A stretch of 64,000 nt of DNA from positions 69,682 through 133,681 of the forward strand of contig MSXN01000008.1 in NCBI GenBank assembly GCA_002083555.1. Reading direction: 5' to 3'. Under the pieces are notes generated by a model. The model saw nothing but the letters and a program-made list of their open reading frames with translations. It searched no databases and had not been told where the DNA came from. Source of the DNA: Nitrospira sp. ST-bin5 (GTDB lineage Bacteria; Nitrospirota; Nitrospiria; Nitrospirales; Nitrospiraceae). This document shows positions 44,724 through 53,598 of the stretch, piece by piece. The translations under genes and the position numbers were made by a program. How positions within the stretch are numbered: position 1 is the first letter of the stretch; each line of letters begins with the position of its first letter.

Positions 44724-47035
44724 CAGTGCTTGGGGCTCATCTCGCCGGTCGAATAGGGCGGCAGGAACGCCCGCCAGGCCTCGGCCGAACGCGGCATGTA
44801 AGCTTTGATGTCGGTGAAGGGATCGGTCACGAGTTTCACGAACCAGATCAGAGAAATCCGGAAGTCATGCAGCCAGGCCAGGTAGGCCACGCGGCCCAGG
44901 ACAACCACCAGCGTGAGCCCCCACCATTGTTGCGCGATGGCGGGCCACTTCTCGACGAAGGCTTCCCAGGTCCAGCTGCCGGCCGAGACCATGTTAGCCA
45001 GCGGAATCAGGCAGTAGGCCGAGACGATCAGGGTCTTGTTCGGCGTGTTGAATCCGAGAAGCAGTTCTTCCTTATCGTGGCAGGGCGGTTCGACGAGCGC
45101 ATGGCCGAACTGGCGGACCAACAGCGCGGCCAGACTGGCCGTGACGGCGGTGGTGAGATCCGTGAAGATCAGGACGTAGCAGTAGATGAACACGCTCGAA
45201 CTTAGGAGATGAAACAGCTGATTCAGGGGATGGCTGTGCGACGCGACATGATCGTCGTGCTTGCGCCGCATGACCTCGGTGTAAAACGTGCGCAGGGGTT
45301 TTGGAGCCTGGATAATGCTGCCGAGCATTTCCCACATCAAGCGAGACTTCATCGCCTTCCTCCGTTCTGGTTGATCGAGCCCTTCCAGCCACCAGCCGTC
45401 CACTTTCATGCGTGACGCCGCCGAGACCAGGGCGGCCTGCAGCTCGTCGTAGTGCTCCTGGGAAAAGGCCATGTTGCTCAAGCAGCGGCCTGTGCCGACC
45501 CAGCTCAAGGTCACGCCTTCCGCGCGCAAATAATATTGCAGCAGCCAGTTATAGCGCCCCGGTTGTTGGAAGAGAATTGTCCACACGGTCGCCAGGTTGA
45601 CCACGCGGAGCGGCAGCGCCCTCGCCACAAACGCCTGGTTCATCTCGCTCGCCCACTCCGCGCACATATGATTCGCGTCGTCATACTGTTGCACTGCCTG
45701 AGGGGTCATCACCCAGCGCAGGAACTCGTTCATCGCGCCCATCACGGACGGATGAGCCGAGAAGGTGCCGATGACATAGGCCAGCCGCATCGGATGGTCG
45801 GGATCGAAACGCCGCATCAGCTCTTTCTTGCCGCAGCAGACGCCGATCGGCATCCCGCCGCCCACCGTCTTCCCATAGACCACCATGTCGGCGTGCACGC
45901 CGAAAAACTCCTGTGCGCCGCCCGGAGCCAGGCGGAATCCCGAATACACTTCATCGAAAATCAGCGGAATGTCGCAGGCGGTGCAAACCTCGCGGAGTTG
46001 CCGGAGCCACTGTGCGTACGGGGCATGGGCATCCTGCGTTTTCCGGATGTCGCTCGTCAACAAGATGGCATCGCTCGGAGGTGGTGAATTGGGGTGGAAC
46101 GATTGGATCGGGTTGACGACGACGCCCGCGATCTCGCGCTTCATCCGGCGGATGGCGTCGAGCGACGCCGGGTTGACGTCTTTCAGCGTGAGGCAGTCCT
46201 TGATCTCCCGCTCGCTGCCGAGGCCGGGCTGCACCCCGTCCCACCAGCCGTGATAGGCGCCCGCGAAGCAGACGATCTTGTCGCGGCGGGTGTTGAATCG
46301 AGCCAGACGGATCGCGGCCATGACGGCCTCGGTGCCGCTCATATGGAACGAGACTTCATCCAGCTTCGAGATCGATTTCAGCATGGCGATATTGTCGGCG
46401 ACGATCGGGTGCAGCGGCCCGAGGACCGGCCCCAGATCCTTGACGCGCTCCCAGCCCTTCTCCATCCACTCTTTATAGCGGTCGTACCCCGCGACATTGA
46501 CTCCGTATGAGCCCGTCACGTCCAGCGACCACTGTCCGTCGAGATCGCGCAGCTCGGGTCCTGACGAGGCGGTCACCACCGAACAGAGATTGAACTTCTC
46601 CCGCATGACCCGCGCGAAGGGAAATGGCACCCGGCCGGCGTCGGTGAATCGCAGGTCGGAGAGGCCGTCTCGGATAGCGTTGCCCCAGGCGATCGACCGT
46701 GCATGGTGCTCTTGAAAATAGGCCTCAAGGCGATCGAGCGCCCGCTGGCGTGTGATGACGGTGGCATCATCCGCGCCGTCGGCCCTGAAAAAGTCTACCC
46801 CGGCATAATCATTGGTTTTAACCCACTTGGAGAGCCAGCGGGAGAACAGCGGAGTGAAAGAACGGGCCCGCAGGGTCAACAGGGCACGAGTCACCCGGAC
46901 GAAGAGGGCAATCGCGATGCCGACGATGAGGCTGAGCGCAATGATCGAGCCGGCGTCGTCCCATCCCGGCCGGCAGGCGGTGATTGTGCGCAGATCCGCG
47001 CAGGCGCCCCATCGTTGCAGTGTCTCGCCGAACAT
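44723..47035 (-). CDS. Class-III aminotransferase joined to a C-terminal Mpo1/DUF962-like membrane domain
   Basis: 770 residues. An N-terminal helix (residues 28-48) precedes a pyridoxal-phosphate aminotransferase of the glutamate-1-semialdehyde type. Motifs are SFHMSGTEAVMAAIRLARF, CFAGAYHGWWDGVQ, DIPLIFDEVYSGFR and VVYGKTVGGGMPIG, the last with the PLP lysine. From about residue 610 three or four helices follow. HSHPLNQLFHLLSS and RQFGHALVEPP resemble the His-x3-Asn-x3-His and Gly-His-x3-Glu patterns of Mpo1/DUF962 membrane proteins. The fusion suggests an amino-group transfer at a membrane lipid. Substrate is unknown. GAGGAGG precedes the ATG. Confidence 0.75.
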   Translation of the reverse strand: MFGETLQRWGACADLRTITACRPGWDDAGSIIALSLIVGIAIALFVRVTRALLTLRARSFTPLFSRWLSKWVKTNDYAGVDFFRADGADDATVITRQRALDRLEAYFQEHHARSIAWGNAIRDGLSDLRFTDAGRVPFPFARVMREKFNLCSVVTASSGPELRDLDGQWSLDVTGSYGVNVAGYDRYKEWMEKGWERVKDLGPVLGPLHPIVADNIAMLKSISKLDEVSFHMSGTEAVMAAIRLARFNTRRDKIVCFAGAYHGWWDGVQPGLGSEREIKDCLTLKDVNPASLDAIRRMKREIAGVVVNPIQSFHPNSPPPSDAILLTSDIRKTQDAHAPYAQWLRQLREVCTACDIPLIFDEVYSGFRLAPGGAQEFFGVHADMVVYGKTVGGGMPIGVCCGKKELMRRFDPDHPMRLAYVIGTFSAHPSVMGAMNEFLRWVMTPQAVQQYDDANHMCAEWASEMNQAFVARALPLRVVNLATVWTILFQQPGRYNWLLQYYLRAEGVTLSWVGTGRCLSNMAFSQEHYDELQAALVSAASRMKVDGWWLEGLDQPERRKAMKSRLMWEMLGSIIQAPKPLRTFYTEVMRRKHDDHVASHSHPLNQLFHLLSSSVFIYCYVLIFTDLTTAVTASLAALLVRQFGHALVEPPCHDKEELLLGFNTPNKTLIVSAYCLIPLANMVSAGSWTWEAFVEKWPAIAQQWWGLTLVVVLGRVAYLAWLHDFRISLIWFVKLVTDPFTDIKAYMPRSAEAWRAFLPPYSTGEMSPKH

Positions 47036-47074
47036 ACGTTCCTCCTCTCGTTGCGGGTTTACTCGAGCCTCTCC

Positions 47075-47941
47075 CTATGCCACATATCTGCCGCCTTTCG
47101 CGACGATGAGGTCCTCATCAGGGAACAAGCTGGTGCGTTCCCGATCGACCACGTGGGACCGTTTCAGGCTGGCAACCTGGTCGTCCCACCGCAACAATTC
47201 GAGGCTGCCGTCGTGATGTTCCACGAGGGCGCTGCAACTTTCCACCCAGTCGCCGCAGTTACAATAGACAATGTCGTTCAGTTTGGTGATTTCGGGCCGG
47301 TGGATATGGCCGCAGACGACGCCGTCGACGCCAAGGCGCGCGGTTTCGTAGGCGACGGCGGCTTCGAAGTTGCTGATGAACTGCACGGCGTTTTTCACTT
47401 TGTGCTTGAGGAATCCGGCGAGCGACCAGTAGGGCAGATTGAACCGGCGGCGGATGCCATGCACCACATAGTTGGCTCTGAGCAGATAGTCGTAGAGCCG
47501 GGTGCCCAGAATGGCCATCGCGCGCGAGCAGCGGACCACGCTGTCGAACTTGTCCCCGTGGGTGACCAGGAGACGCCGCCCGTCGGCGTTGGTGTGAATG
47601 GCTTCCTCCAGGATTTGCACGTTGCCGAATGTCATGTCGTGAAAGTCGCGCAGCAGCTCGTCGTGATTGCCAGGCACATAGATGACGTTGACGCCATGCT
47701 TGGCTTTGCCGAGGATCGTGCGCACGACGTTGTTGTGCGATTGCGGCCAGAAGATTCGTTTCCTCATTTCCCAGATGTCGATGATGTCCCCGACGAGATA
47801 GAGATATTCGCAGTCCACGGAATGCAGGAAATTGAGCAGGTGATCGGCGCGGCAGCCGCGAAAGCCCAAATGCACGTCGGAAATCCAGACGGTCCGGTAT
47901 GACAGTGCGCGTCCTCCGTGGGGCTTATACACTTTATGCAT
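47075..47941 (-). CDS. plcP: PlcP-like calcineurin-type metallophosphoesterase
   Basis: 288 residues from the ATG at 47941, chosen because GGGAGGTGA sits five bases upstream. Metallophosphoesterase motifs: WISDVHLGFRG, LVGDIIDIWEM, VPGNHDELL, LVTHGDKFD and VVCGHIHRPE, all metal ligands intact. The length and the LpxH-like relatives fit PlcP, which removes phospho-head groups from phospholipids to yield diacylglycerol in phosphate-starved bacteria. It heads the operon with the aminotransferase and PEMT-like genes. LpxH (lipid A synthesis) is an alternative, but the context and size favour PlcP. Its own Pho box is weak. Confidence 0.78.
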   Translation of the reverse strand: MHKVYKPHGGRALSYRTVWISDVHLGFRGCRADHLLNFLHSVDCEYLYLVGDIIDIWEMRKRIFWPQSHNNVVRTILGKAKHGVNVIYVPGNHDELLRDFHDMTFGNVQILEEAIHTNADGRRLLVTHGDKFDSVVRCSRAMAILGTRLYDYLLRANYVVHGIRRRFNLPYWSLAGFLKHKVKNAVQFISNFEAAVAYETARLGVDGVVCGHIHRPEITKLNDIVYCNCGDWVESCSALVEHHDGSLELLRWDDQVASLKRSHVVDRERTSLFPDEDLIVAKGGRYVA

Positions 47942-47996
47942 CCGCGTCACCTCCCGCTGATGGTGATACTCGAAGGGACATCATGTGAAGAAGGCT

Positions 47997-48023
47997 ATAA
48001 CAGCCTTGTTTCAGCTTGGTTAG
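47997..48023 (-). promoter_or_regulatory. Weak Pho-like array upstream of plcP
   Basis: CTAAC starts at 48023, GAAAC at 48012 and GTTAT at 48001, in 11-bp steps. The half-sites are poor matches and no -10 is in phase, so this is only tentative. Confidence 0.3.
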
Positions 48024-48204
48024 GACTGCCGGTGGAGTTCGGTGAATTTTCGATGTAAAAACGGTAACAGCCGAAACCGTTTCCTAACAAATAGTCGCGC
48101 AACGTACGAAATGGACAAAACGCGTCACCGGTCTGTGCGTGACTGAACAATCGGTAGCGGACGTCGGTTCCCAAGCTGCTAGTACGCGCCATCACAGCGC
48201 ATCG

Positions 48205-48263
48205 TTAAGATTGCGTTACATGCGGCCTTAGCTGTTGACCTCGGTCTGTGATCGCCCCAGAAT
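48205..48263 (+). promoter_or_regulatory. Pho-type promoter of the alpha/beta hydrolase
   Basis: TTAAG 48205, TTACA 48216, CTTAG 48227, then TTGACC 48235 and CAGAAT 48258 with a 17-bp spacer. Layout is the same as at 40733-40790. Confidence 0.55.
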
Positions 48264-48314
48264 TCAGCCGTCAGCACAGGCTGGCCACCATCAATGAGAC
48301 TGATATCATCCGAT

Positions 48315-49013
48315 ATGTTGACTCCGATCACCTTGGTGCTTCTGCCCGGTCTCGACGGGACGGACGTGTTCTTCCGGCCATTGCTGGCGGCATTACCGGG
48401 GTGGATTATGCCGATAGTCGTGCAGTTCCCGACCGCCGGAGCGAATGAGTATCCCGATTTGCTGAGGCTGGCTCAGTGCGCCCTGGCGGAAACGACCGCA
48501 TGTTATGTGTTGGGCTGGTCTTTCTCAGGACCGCTCGCGCTCATGCTCGCCGCTGCAGAGCCGGCGAAAGTCCGAGGCGTGATTCTGGTTTCCACGTTTG
48601 TGCGTCCCCCGCGGTCGATCTACGCGCGGCTGCGGTGGGCTGCTGTGACGCCAACGGTATGGATACTTCGATTTTGTAAGCGGCTTCCGGTCTGGCTCTC
48701 CCGAAGTTCGAGCGACCGGCTCAGGCGGGACAAGACAGAAACGTGGAAGCGCGTGAAGGCCTCTATGGTGGCGGCCAGGATCAGAGCGCTATTACAAGTG
48801 GATGCACGAGAGCTTTTGATGCATTGCCCGGCTCTTGTGCTCTGTCTCGCCGGCAGCGACGATGGGATCGTGCCGCATGGCAACGTCGATGAGATGGTGT
48901 GCGTGCGACCATCCGTTCAAGTCCGAATGATCGAGGGTCAACATTTTGCGATCTACACGAATCCGACAGCGGCGGCAGGGGCGATTGAGGCGTTTATGAC
49001 GGAACTGGGTTAG
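48315..49013 (+). CDS. Alpha/beta hydrolase, lipase-like
   Basis: 232 residues from the ATG at 48315, giving MLTPITLVLLPGLDGTDVFF; an ATG at 48294 is also in frame. The nucleophile elbow is GWSFSG (Ser), the Asp and His of the triad are likely in the LAGSDDGIVP and EGQHFAIY segments. The substrate is unknown; esterases of this fold can act on lipids. It shares its unusual Pho promoter layout with the lipid glycosyltransferase and is followed directly by a TPR-like gene. Confidence 0.78.
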   Translation: MLTPITLVLLPGLDGTDVFFRPLLAALPGWIMPIVVQFPTAGANEYPDLLRLAQCALAETTACYVLGWSFSGPLALMLAAAEPAKVRGVILVSTFVRPPRSIYARLRWAAVTPTVWILRFCKRLPVWLSRSSSDRLRRDKTETWKRVKASMVAARIRALLQVDARELLMHCPALVLCLAGSDDGIVPHGNVDEMVCVRPSVQVRMIEGQHFAIYTNPTAAAGAIEAFMTELG

Positions 49014-49748
49014 ATGAAACAGATCAGAGGGATCATTGTCAGCGTTGTGCTGGCCGGAGTTGTGCTCGGGATCACGCAAGCTCATGCCCAGCGCAATGAA
49101 ATGCCGGCTGGATATCCGCAGTCGCTTGAAGCTGATCTGGCATCGTTGCTGGGCCGGTTGAGCGACGGCAATGTGTCCTCCGGGTTGCTCGTTCAGCTCG
49201 CCTCGACTTACTTCGATCTTGCCGATGATTTGCTGACGGACGAGAAAAAGCGCCGGACAGCCTACGAGGCAGGAGCGAAGGCGGCGAAACAAGCCTTCGA
49301 GCTGGACGAGTCCAACGCCGATGCGCACTTTTTCCACGCAGCCAATCTGGGCAGTGCCGAACGGCTTCGGGGGATCACCAATGCCGCTATGGTCGTGAAA
49401 GAGATCAAGCACTGTGCGATGCGCGCGATCGAACTGAACCCCAAACATGCGCAAGCCCTCCAGATGATGGGCGGGTTGCTGATGGAGCTACCATGGTTTC
49501 TCGGAGGGGATGAGAAAAAGGCCCAGGAGTATCTCGAACGGGCGATCGCCGCCGACGGGAATTTTACGAACGCTCGCATTCTCGTCGCAAAGCTCTACAA
49601 GAAGCAGGATCGCATTGACGACGCGAAACGGCAACTGGAGACTGTCATTCGCGCCGACCATCCCCACTATCGCTTCGCCTGGGAGCGGACGTACAAGCCG
49701 GAAGCGGAGCGGATGCTTGGGGAACTAGGAACGCGTCGGGCCAACTAA
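49014..49748 (+). CDS. TPR-like secreted protein
   Basis: 244 residues with a signal peptide (VVLAGVVLGITQAHA). The mature protein has helical repeats: LVQLASTYFDLADDLLTDEK, AYEAGAKAAKQAFELDESNA, HAQALQMMGGLLMELPWF and ARILVAKLYKKQDRIDDAKR. The pattern resembles TatT-like TRAP-associated TPR proteins. Its ATG follows the stop of the hydrolase without a gap, so they are cotranscribed. It overlaps the 3' end of the VPLPA-CTERM gene by about 24 bp on the other strand. Confidence 0.72.
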   Translation: MKQIRGIIVSVVLAGVVLGITQAHAQRNEMPAGYPQSLEADLASLLGRLSDGNVSSGLLVQLASTYFDLADDLLTDEKKRRTAYEAGAKAAKQAFELDESNADAHFFHAANLGSAERLRGITNAAMVVKEIKHCAMRAIELNPKHAQALQMMGGLLMELPWFLGGDEKKAQEYLERAIAADGNFTNARILVAKLYKKQDRIDDAKRQLETVIRADHPHYRFAWERTYKPEAERMLGELGTRRAN

Positions 49749-50423
49749 CCTTGTCGAGAAGTGCCTGGAACGCCTCCAGGCCAGCAGTGCCAATCCAAGT
49801 CCTGTACTGAACAGCGGCATCGCAGCAGGCAACGGGACGGGTGCGAGCGTTGTCCCCACGACTCCACCACCGCCGCCGACTTTCGAAAAGACTACCAGGC
49901 CTGGCGAGAAGGCGAAGGCCGCAAAAGGATCGGTAGGGCTTGGAGGTGTTAAGGGTATGGCTAGTGACTCAAATACATTCGCTCCATAGCCTGCCTGAAA
50001 AAGGAATGAGTCCACCGAGAACTGGCTAGGGTTCGGACTCTGGCCTGAAATCGGGAACGTCGCAAAATATCTGTTCGCTTCTACGCTTATCCCATTTGAA
50101 AGGTACAGGCTTGTTGCGGCCAGGTGCCAGGTAAACTCGCCGAGCGATACGGTCGCGCTCGAAATGGCTCCACCATAGAACGGCGAGGTCGGTGTAGAGA
50201 GTGCTGGATCGGAAGGGGTTGCTGGCTCAAAGGTATAGGAGAGCTGAATTGGAGTGCCAAGGGGAAAGACGGTATCCAGGACAAGTTGGTCGCCGATATA
50301 CGAATTGACGCTCCCCGCATAGTTAAACGTGACGGGGGCGCTCTCAGCAGCGGCGGTGATCAGGACTGAGAGGAGTCCCGCGAACAATAATACGACAGCA
50401 GGCGCGGTGCTGGTCCTAAGCAT
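49725..50423 (-). CDS. VPLPA-CTERM sorting-signal protein
   Basis: 232 residues with an N-terminal signal peptide (VVLLFAGLLSVLITAAAESA), a beta-rich middle, and the tail VPLPAAMPLFSTGLGLALLAW followed by basic residues. This is the tripartite VPLPA-CTERM signal: motif, membrane helix, Arg-rich end. It is the expected substrate of the XrtD-like exosortase at 11482-13113. GAGGTAA precedes the ATG. A TATACT -10-like hexamer is upstream, and no in-phase Pho box. The only such protein in the window. Confidence 0.88.
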   Translation of the reverse strand: MLRTSTAPAVVLLFAGLLSVLITAAAESAPVTFNYAGSVNSYIGDQLVLDTVFPLGTPIQLSYTFEPATPSDPALSTPTSPFYGGAISSATVSLGEFTWHLAATSLYLSNGISVEANRYFATFPISGQSPNPSQFSVDSFLFQAGYGANVFESLAIPLTPPSPTDPFAAFAFSPGLVVFSKVGGGGGVVGTTLAPVPLPAAMPLFSTGLGLALLAWRRSRHFSTRLVGPTRS

Positions 50424-50859
50424 TCATTACCTCATAGGTAAGAAGGAAGATACAGGGTTGCGAATCTGAAGTATAGCCACCCATCTCGAAATTGATGAAA
50501 TTGTAACAATGGGGTGGAGTTGGTTTGTTCAGTGGCCATACGGTAAGCCTGATTCTCCTACGCAAGCCGGGTAGCGCGCGAGACTGTGACTCTGATTTAA
50601 TCATTTCCCGAGGATATATAGTAAGCGACGTTGTGTTAGGTCCGCAGTGCGCGAGTCACAAAAGGTTGGAACTATGCTGGCCAAGGTCAATGCTCTTCGA
50701 TGGGATGTGACGCTCCTCTTCTTTGTGTGCATCGAGCTGTCACGCCGCATGCTGTGCCTTTTGAAATCCAGTCTCATCAATCTCATCGCCCGATAGCTGT
50801 AGCGATCTCCCTCTCCCCGTACTTTCTCGGATCCATCTCTCGCCTTTCGCATTCATCTC

Positions 50860-50886
50860 TTAACGCCGGTGTTACAAGTTTTTGAG
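50860..50886 (+). promoter_or_regulatory. Pho box upstream of phoX
   Basis: TTAAC 50860, GTTAC 50871, TTGAG 50882. The in-phase hexamer at 50919 (GAAAGT) is a weak -10. The phoX start is about 400 bp further on. Confidence 0.58.
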
Positions 50887-51049
50887 CAGGCCCAGATCCG
50901 CTCGTAACGACTCCCTGTGAAAGTAACGGCGGGTATCTCGCCGCGCTGAAGGGGTGAGCCGGAGACTGCAGCTTCGCTTACCTGCACGCGGCAGGCAGTG
51001 GTCGCAGCTCCACACCCGCTCGTGCAACGAGACGGAGGAGGGGTGGGCT

Positions 51050-51214
51050 ATGAAACAGCCGGTCGGGAGAGGGTTGCTCACTCAGCCATCCGTTGCAACA
51101 ACTGCAACGGGTCGCTCGCTGTTGCTGGCTTCGTCCGGTGCGGTGAGACGCCTCCATCATGAGTCATTCATGGTGCGAATCAAGAAATGGGTGCTCTCGA
51201 TCTCTCGAGTCTGA
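51050..51214 (+). CDS. Possible 54-residue leader-frame peptide
   Basis: An ATG preceded by GAGGGG opens a 54-codon frame in the phoX leader. The product (MKQPVGRGLLTQPSVATTAT start, hydrophobic middle) has no known relatives I can name. It may only be chance, but its ribosome site and the hairpin inside it make a regulatory leader possible. Confidence 0.25.
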   Translation: MKQPVGRGLLTQPSVATTATGRSLLLASSGAVRRLHHESFMVRIKKWVLSISRV

Positions 51215-51282
51215 GGCGAGCTTCACGGTGCGTATGTCGATTCAGAACGTTCAATCACCTTCACTAACAAGGAGTGATCCTC

Positions 51283-53292
51283 ATGTCGATGATCGATGAT
51301 GAAGGAGTCAGCAATCAATCCGGCAACGAGCATTTTCAAGATGTGATGGACGCGCGACTATCCCGGCGCGGCTTCCTCACCGGCGGCTTCGCGACGGCGG
51401 CGGCCGTGTCGCTCGGCGGCATTGAGGCGCTGTTGAAGGCCGTGCCTGCTTCCGCAGACGAAGGGGCCGAAGAGGCTGGACAAGCCGATGAGGATGGAGG
51501 GCGACGACGGCCCGTGCTCGGGTTCGAAAGTGTGCCGGTGTCATCTGCGGATACCGTTGTGGTGCCTAAAGGGTATTCGGCGGAAGTGTTGATTGCCTGG
51601 GGCGATCCCGTCTCCCATGGCCCCGCATTCAAGCAGGATGGAAGCAATTCAGCCGATGAACAGGCGCGCCAGTGGGGTATGCACAACGATGGCATGGTCT
51701 ATTTTCCGATCGTCGGGTCCCAGCGCGGGATCATCGTGCAGAATAATGAATATACCGATGACGGACTCTTGTTCCCGGACGGCGTGAATAACTGGACCCC
51801 CGAGAAAACCAAAAAGTCATTGAATGCACACGGCGTGTCGATCATCGAAGTGACGAAGCGGACCGGCTTCCCATGGGACTGGCGGCGCCGGCGGGGCAAA
51901 TGGGATGTCGTCCGCCCTTCTCCCTTCGGGCGGCGCATCACCGGCCTGACTCCAATCGAAATCGGAGGCCCGGCGGCAGGCGATGCTCGATTGATCACCA
52001 GCGAGGATCCGACCGGGAAGCGCGTGTTGGGAACGCTCAACAATTGTGCGATGGGCTATACGCCATGGGGCACGTATCTCGCTTGCGAAGAAAACTTCAA
52101 CGGGTACTTTCGGAAGAACGGCCCGCAGACCCCACTCGAAAAGCGCTACGGGATTACTGCTGCGGGCTTCGGGTATCTCTGGCACACCACCGACAAACGG
52201 TTCCGGACCGATGAGGAACCGAACGAGCCGAATCGCTTCGGCTGGGTGGTGGAGATCGATCCATTTCGGCCGAATTCAACTCCGGTCAAGCGCACCGCAC
52301 TTGGACGTTTGAAGCATGAGGGCGCGTGGGTGCAGGAGGCCAGGAACGGCCGTGTTGTGGTCTATATGGGGGACGATGAGCGAAACGAATACATCTATCG
52401 CTTTGTGTCGAACCTGCCTTGGCGCCAGGCGCGCCGGCAAGGCATCAGCCCGCTCGATGACGGCATCCTCTATGTCGCGAAGTTTCATGCGGACGGGACC
52501 GGGGAGTGGCTGCCGCTGACTCCGGACAATCCAAAACTCGCCGGCTGGTCGCTCAATGACATTCTCATCAATACGCGCGGGGCTGCGGATGCGGCCGGCG
52601 CGACGATGATGGACCGTCCTGAATGGATCGACACGTTCCCTCGATCCTTAACGGCGATCGCCACGTTGACGAACAATAGTCGCCGGGGTTCGACTCCGCC
52701 GTCGGTCAACAATCCGGACGGGTCTACGGCTGCGGGCTCAGCCCGTCCGCCGGCGGATGCGGCTAATCCTCGGGCGATCAATAACTACGGCCACATCATC
52801 CGCTGGCATTATCGCCAGGATTGGACGGAGCCCACGTTTGGCTGGGACATCTTCGCGCTCTGCGGTGATCCGGCGAATCCTGCTCACGGTTCCACGATCT
52901 TCGGCGACAAGTATGGATCGCCGGACGGGATTTATGTGGATCCCAGCGGCCTGCTCTGGATTCAGACCGATGTGTCGACCTCGACGATCAATGCGGGTGC
53001 CTATGCCGGATTCGGCAACAATGTGATGGTGGCTGCGGATCCGGACTCCAGGGAGACCCGGCGGTTCCTGGTCGGGCCGAATCAGTGCGAAGTCACGGGT
53101 GTCTTTATGACGCCGGATCGTCGAACGATGTTCGTCGGCATCCAGCATCCGGGCGAGCGGCCGGACGACCTTCCCGCCGACCCCGCGAATCCGAAGCAGT
53201 TCAGTTCCTGGCCGGATGGTCCGGCCGGAGGACGTCCGCGCTCATCGCTGATCGTCGTCACGAAAGACGACGGCGGCAGGATCGGCAGTTAG
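51283..53292 (+). CDS. phoX: PhoX family alkaline phosphatase
   Basis: 669 residues from the ATG at 51283, with GGAG upstream. The twin-arginine signal SRRGFLTGG occupies residues 27-35. The body is the DUF839/PhoX beta-propeller: GWGDP-like IAWGDPVSHGPAF, GMHNDGMVYFPI, TLNNCAMGYTPWGTYLACEE and NFNGYF are the family's Ca/Fe-site blocks. PhoX releases phosphate from esters at the periplasmic or surface face. The Pho box upstream fits. A perfect 11-bp hairpin follows the gene. Confidence 0.93.
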   Translation: MSMIDDEGVSNQSGNEHFQDVMDARLSRRGFLTGGFATAAAVSLGGIEALLKAVPASADEGAEEAGQADEDGGRRRPVLGFESVPVSSADTVVVPKGYSAEVLIAWGDPVSHGPAFKQDGSNSADEQARQWGMHNDGMVYFPIVGSQRGIIVQNNEYTDDGLLFPDGVNNWTPEKTKKSLNAHGVSIIEVTKRTGFPWDWRRRRGKWDVVRPSPFGRRITGLTPIEIGGPAAGDARLITSEDPTGKRVLGTLNNCAMGYTPWGTYLACEENFNGYFRKNGPQTPLEKRYGITAAGFGYLWHTTDKRFRTDEEPNEPNRFGWVVEIDPFRPNSTPVKRTALGRLKHEGAWVQEARNGRVVVYMGDDERNEYIYRFVSNLPWRQARRQGISPLDDGILYVAKFHADGTGEWLPLTPDNPKLAGWSLNDILINTRGAADAAGATMMDRPEWIDTFPRSLTAIATLTNNSRRGSTPPSVNNPDGSTAAGSARPPADAANPRAINNYGHIIRWHYRQDWTEPTFGWDIFALCGDPANPAHGSTIFGDKYGSPDGIYVDPSGLLWIQTDVSTSTINAGAYAGFGNNVMVAADPDSRETRRFLVGPNQCEVTGVFMTPDRRTMFVGIQHPGERPDDLPADPANPKQFSSWPDGPAGGRPRSSLIVVTKDDGGRIGS

Positions 53293-53319
53293 ACCCTTCC
53301 GTCCCATCTCCTCTCCCAT

Positions 53320-53346
53320 GCGGCGTGCGCATCAGGCGCACGCCGC
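53320..53346 (+). terminator. Terminator-like hairpin after phoX
   Basis: A perfect 11-bp stem GCGGCGTGCGC/GCGCACGCCGC with a 5-base loop, about 28 bp after the phoX stop. The following T run is short, so termination may be partial. Confidence 0.6.
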
Positions 53347-53598
53347 TTCTCTCACGCAACCGTTTCCGATATTTGTGGCCGTACGTGGATGAAGACATCG
53401 ATTCGCTGATCGACGAGGACCGTACAGACGATCTGATCAAGGTCACTGGATTCCGATTCCCGTCCAGGCTGTGGGGACCGAGGCTTGGGAGATCTTGATT
53501 CTTCTGCGGTCGACAGGGGACAAGGCAGGAAGTTGCGGCCCATAGTCACGACTTCGATAGGTCAGGAGACGATAAGAAGCGGTGTGTGTGGTGAAAAG

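Larger units (their letters stand above)
50424..51282. other. Long intergenic and leader region upstream of phoX
   Basis: 859 bp with no certain gene. It contains the phoX Pho box at 50860 and, after it, about 390 bp of leader with a small frame at 51050-51214. A perfect 8-bp hairpin at 51090-51110 (CCGTTGCA, loop ACAAC, TGCAACGG) lies inside that frame. Left of the box I see only unremarkable sequence. Confidence 0.5.

Noticed and set aside
47075..47941. Assigning the metallophosphoesterase as LpxH of lipid A synthesis
   Set aside because: The protein is longer than typical LpxH, no lipid A genes are nearby, and it is coupled to an aminotransferase and a methyltransferase. LpxH cannot be fully excluded from sequence alone.
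50470..50512. A Pho box in front of the VPLPA-CTERM gene
   Set aside because: GTTAC is present but no second half-site follows at 11 bp, and the TATACT hexamer is 32 bp away, out of phase.
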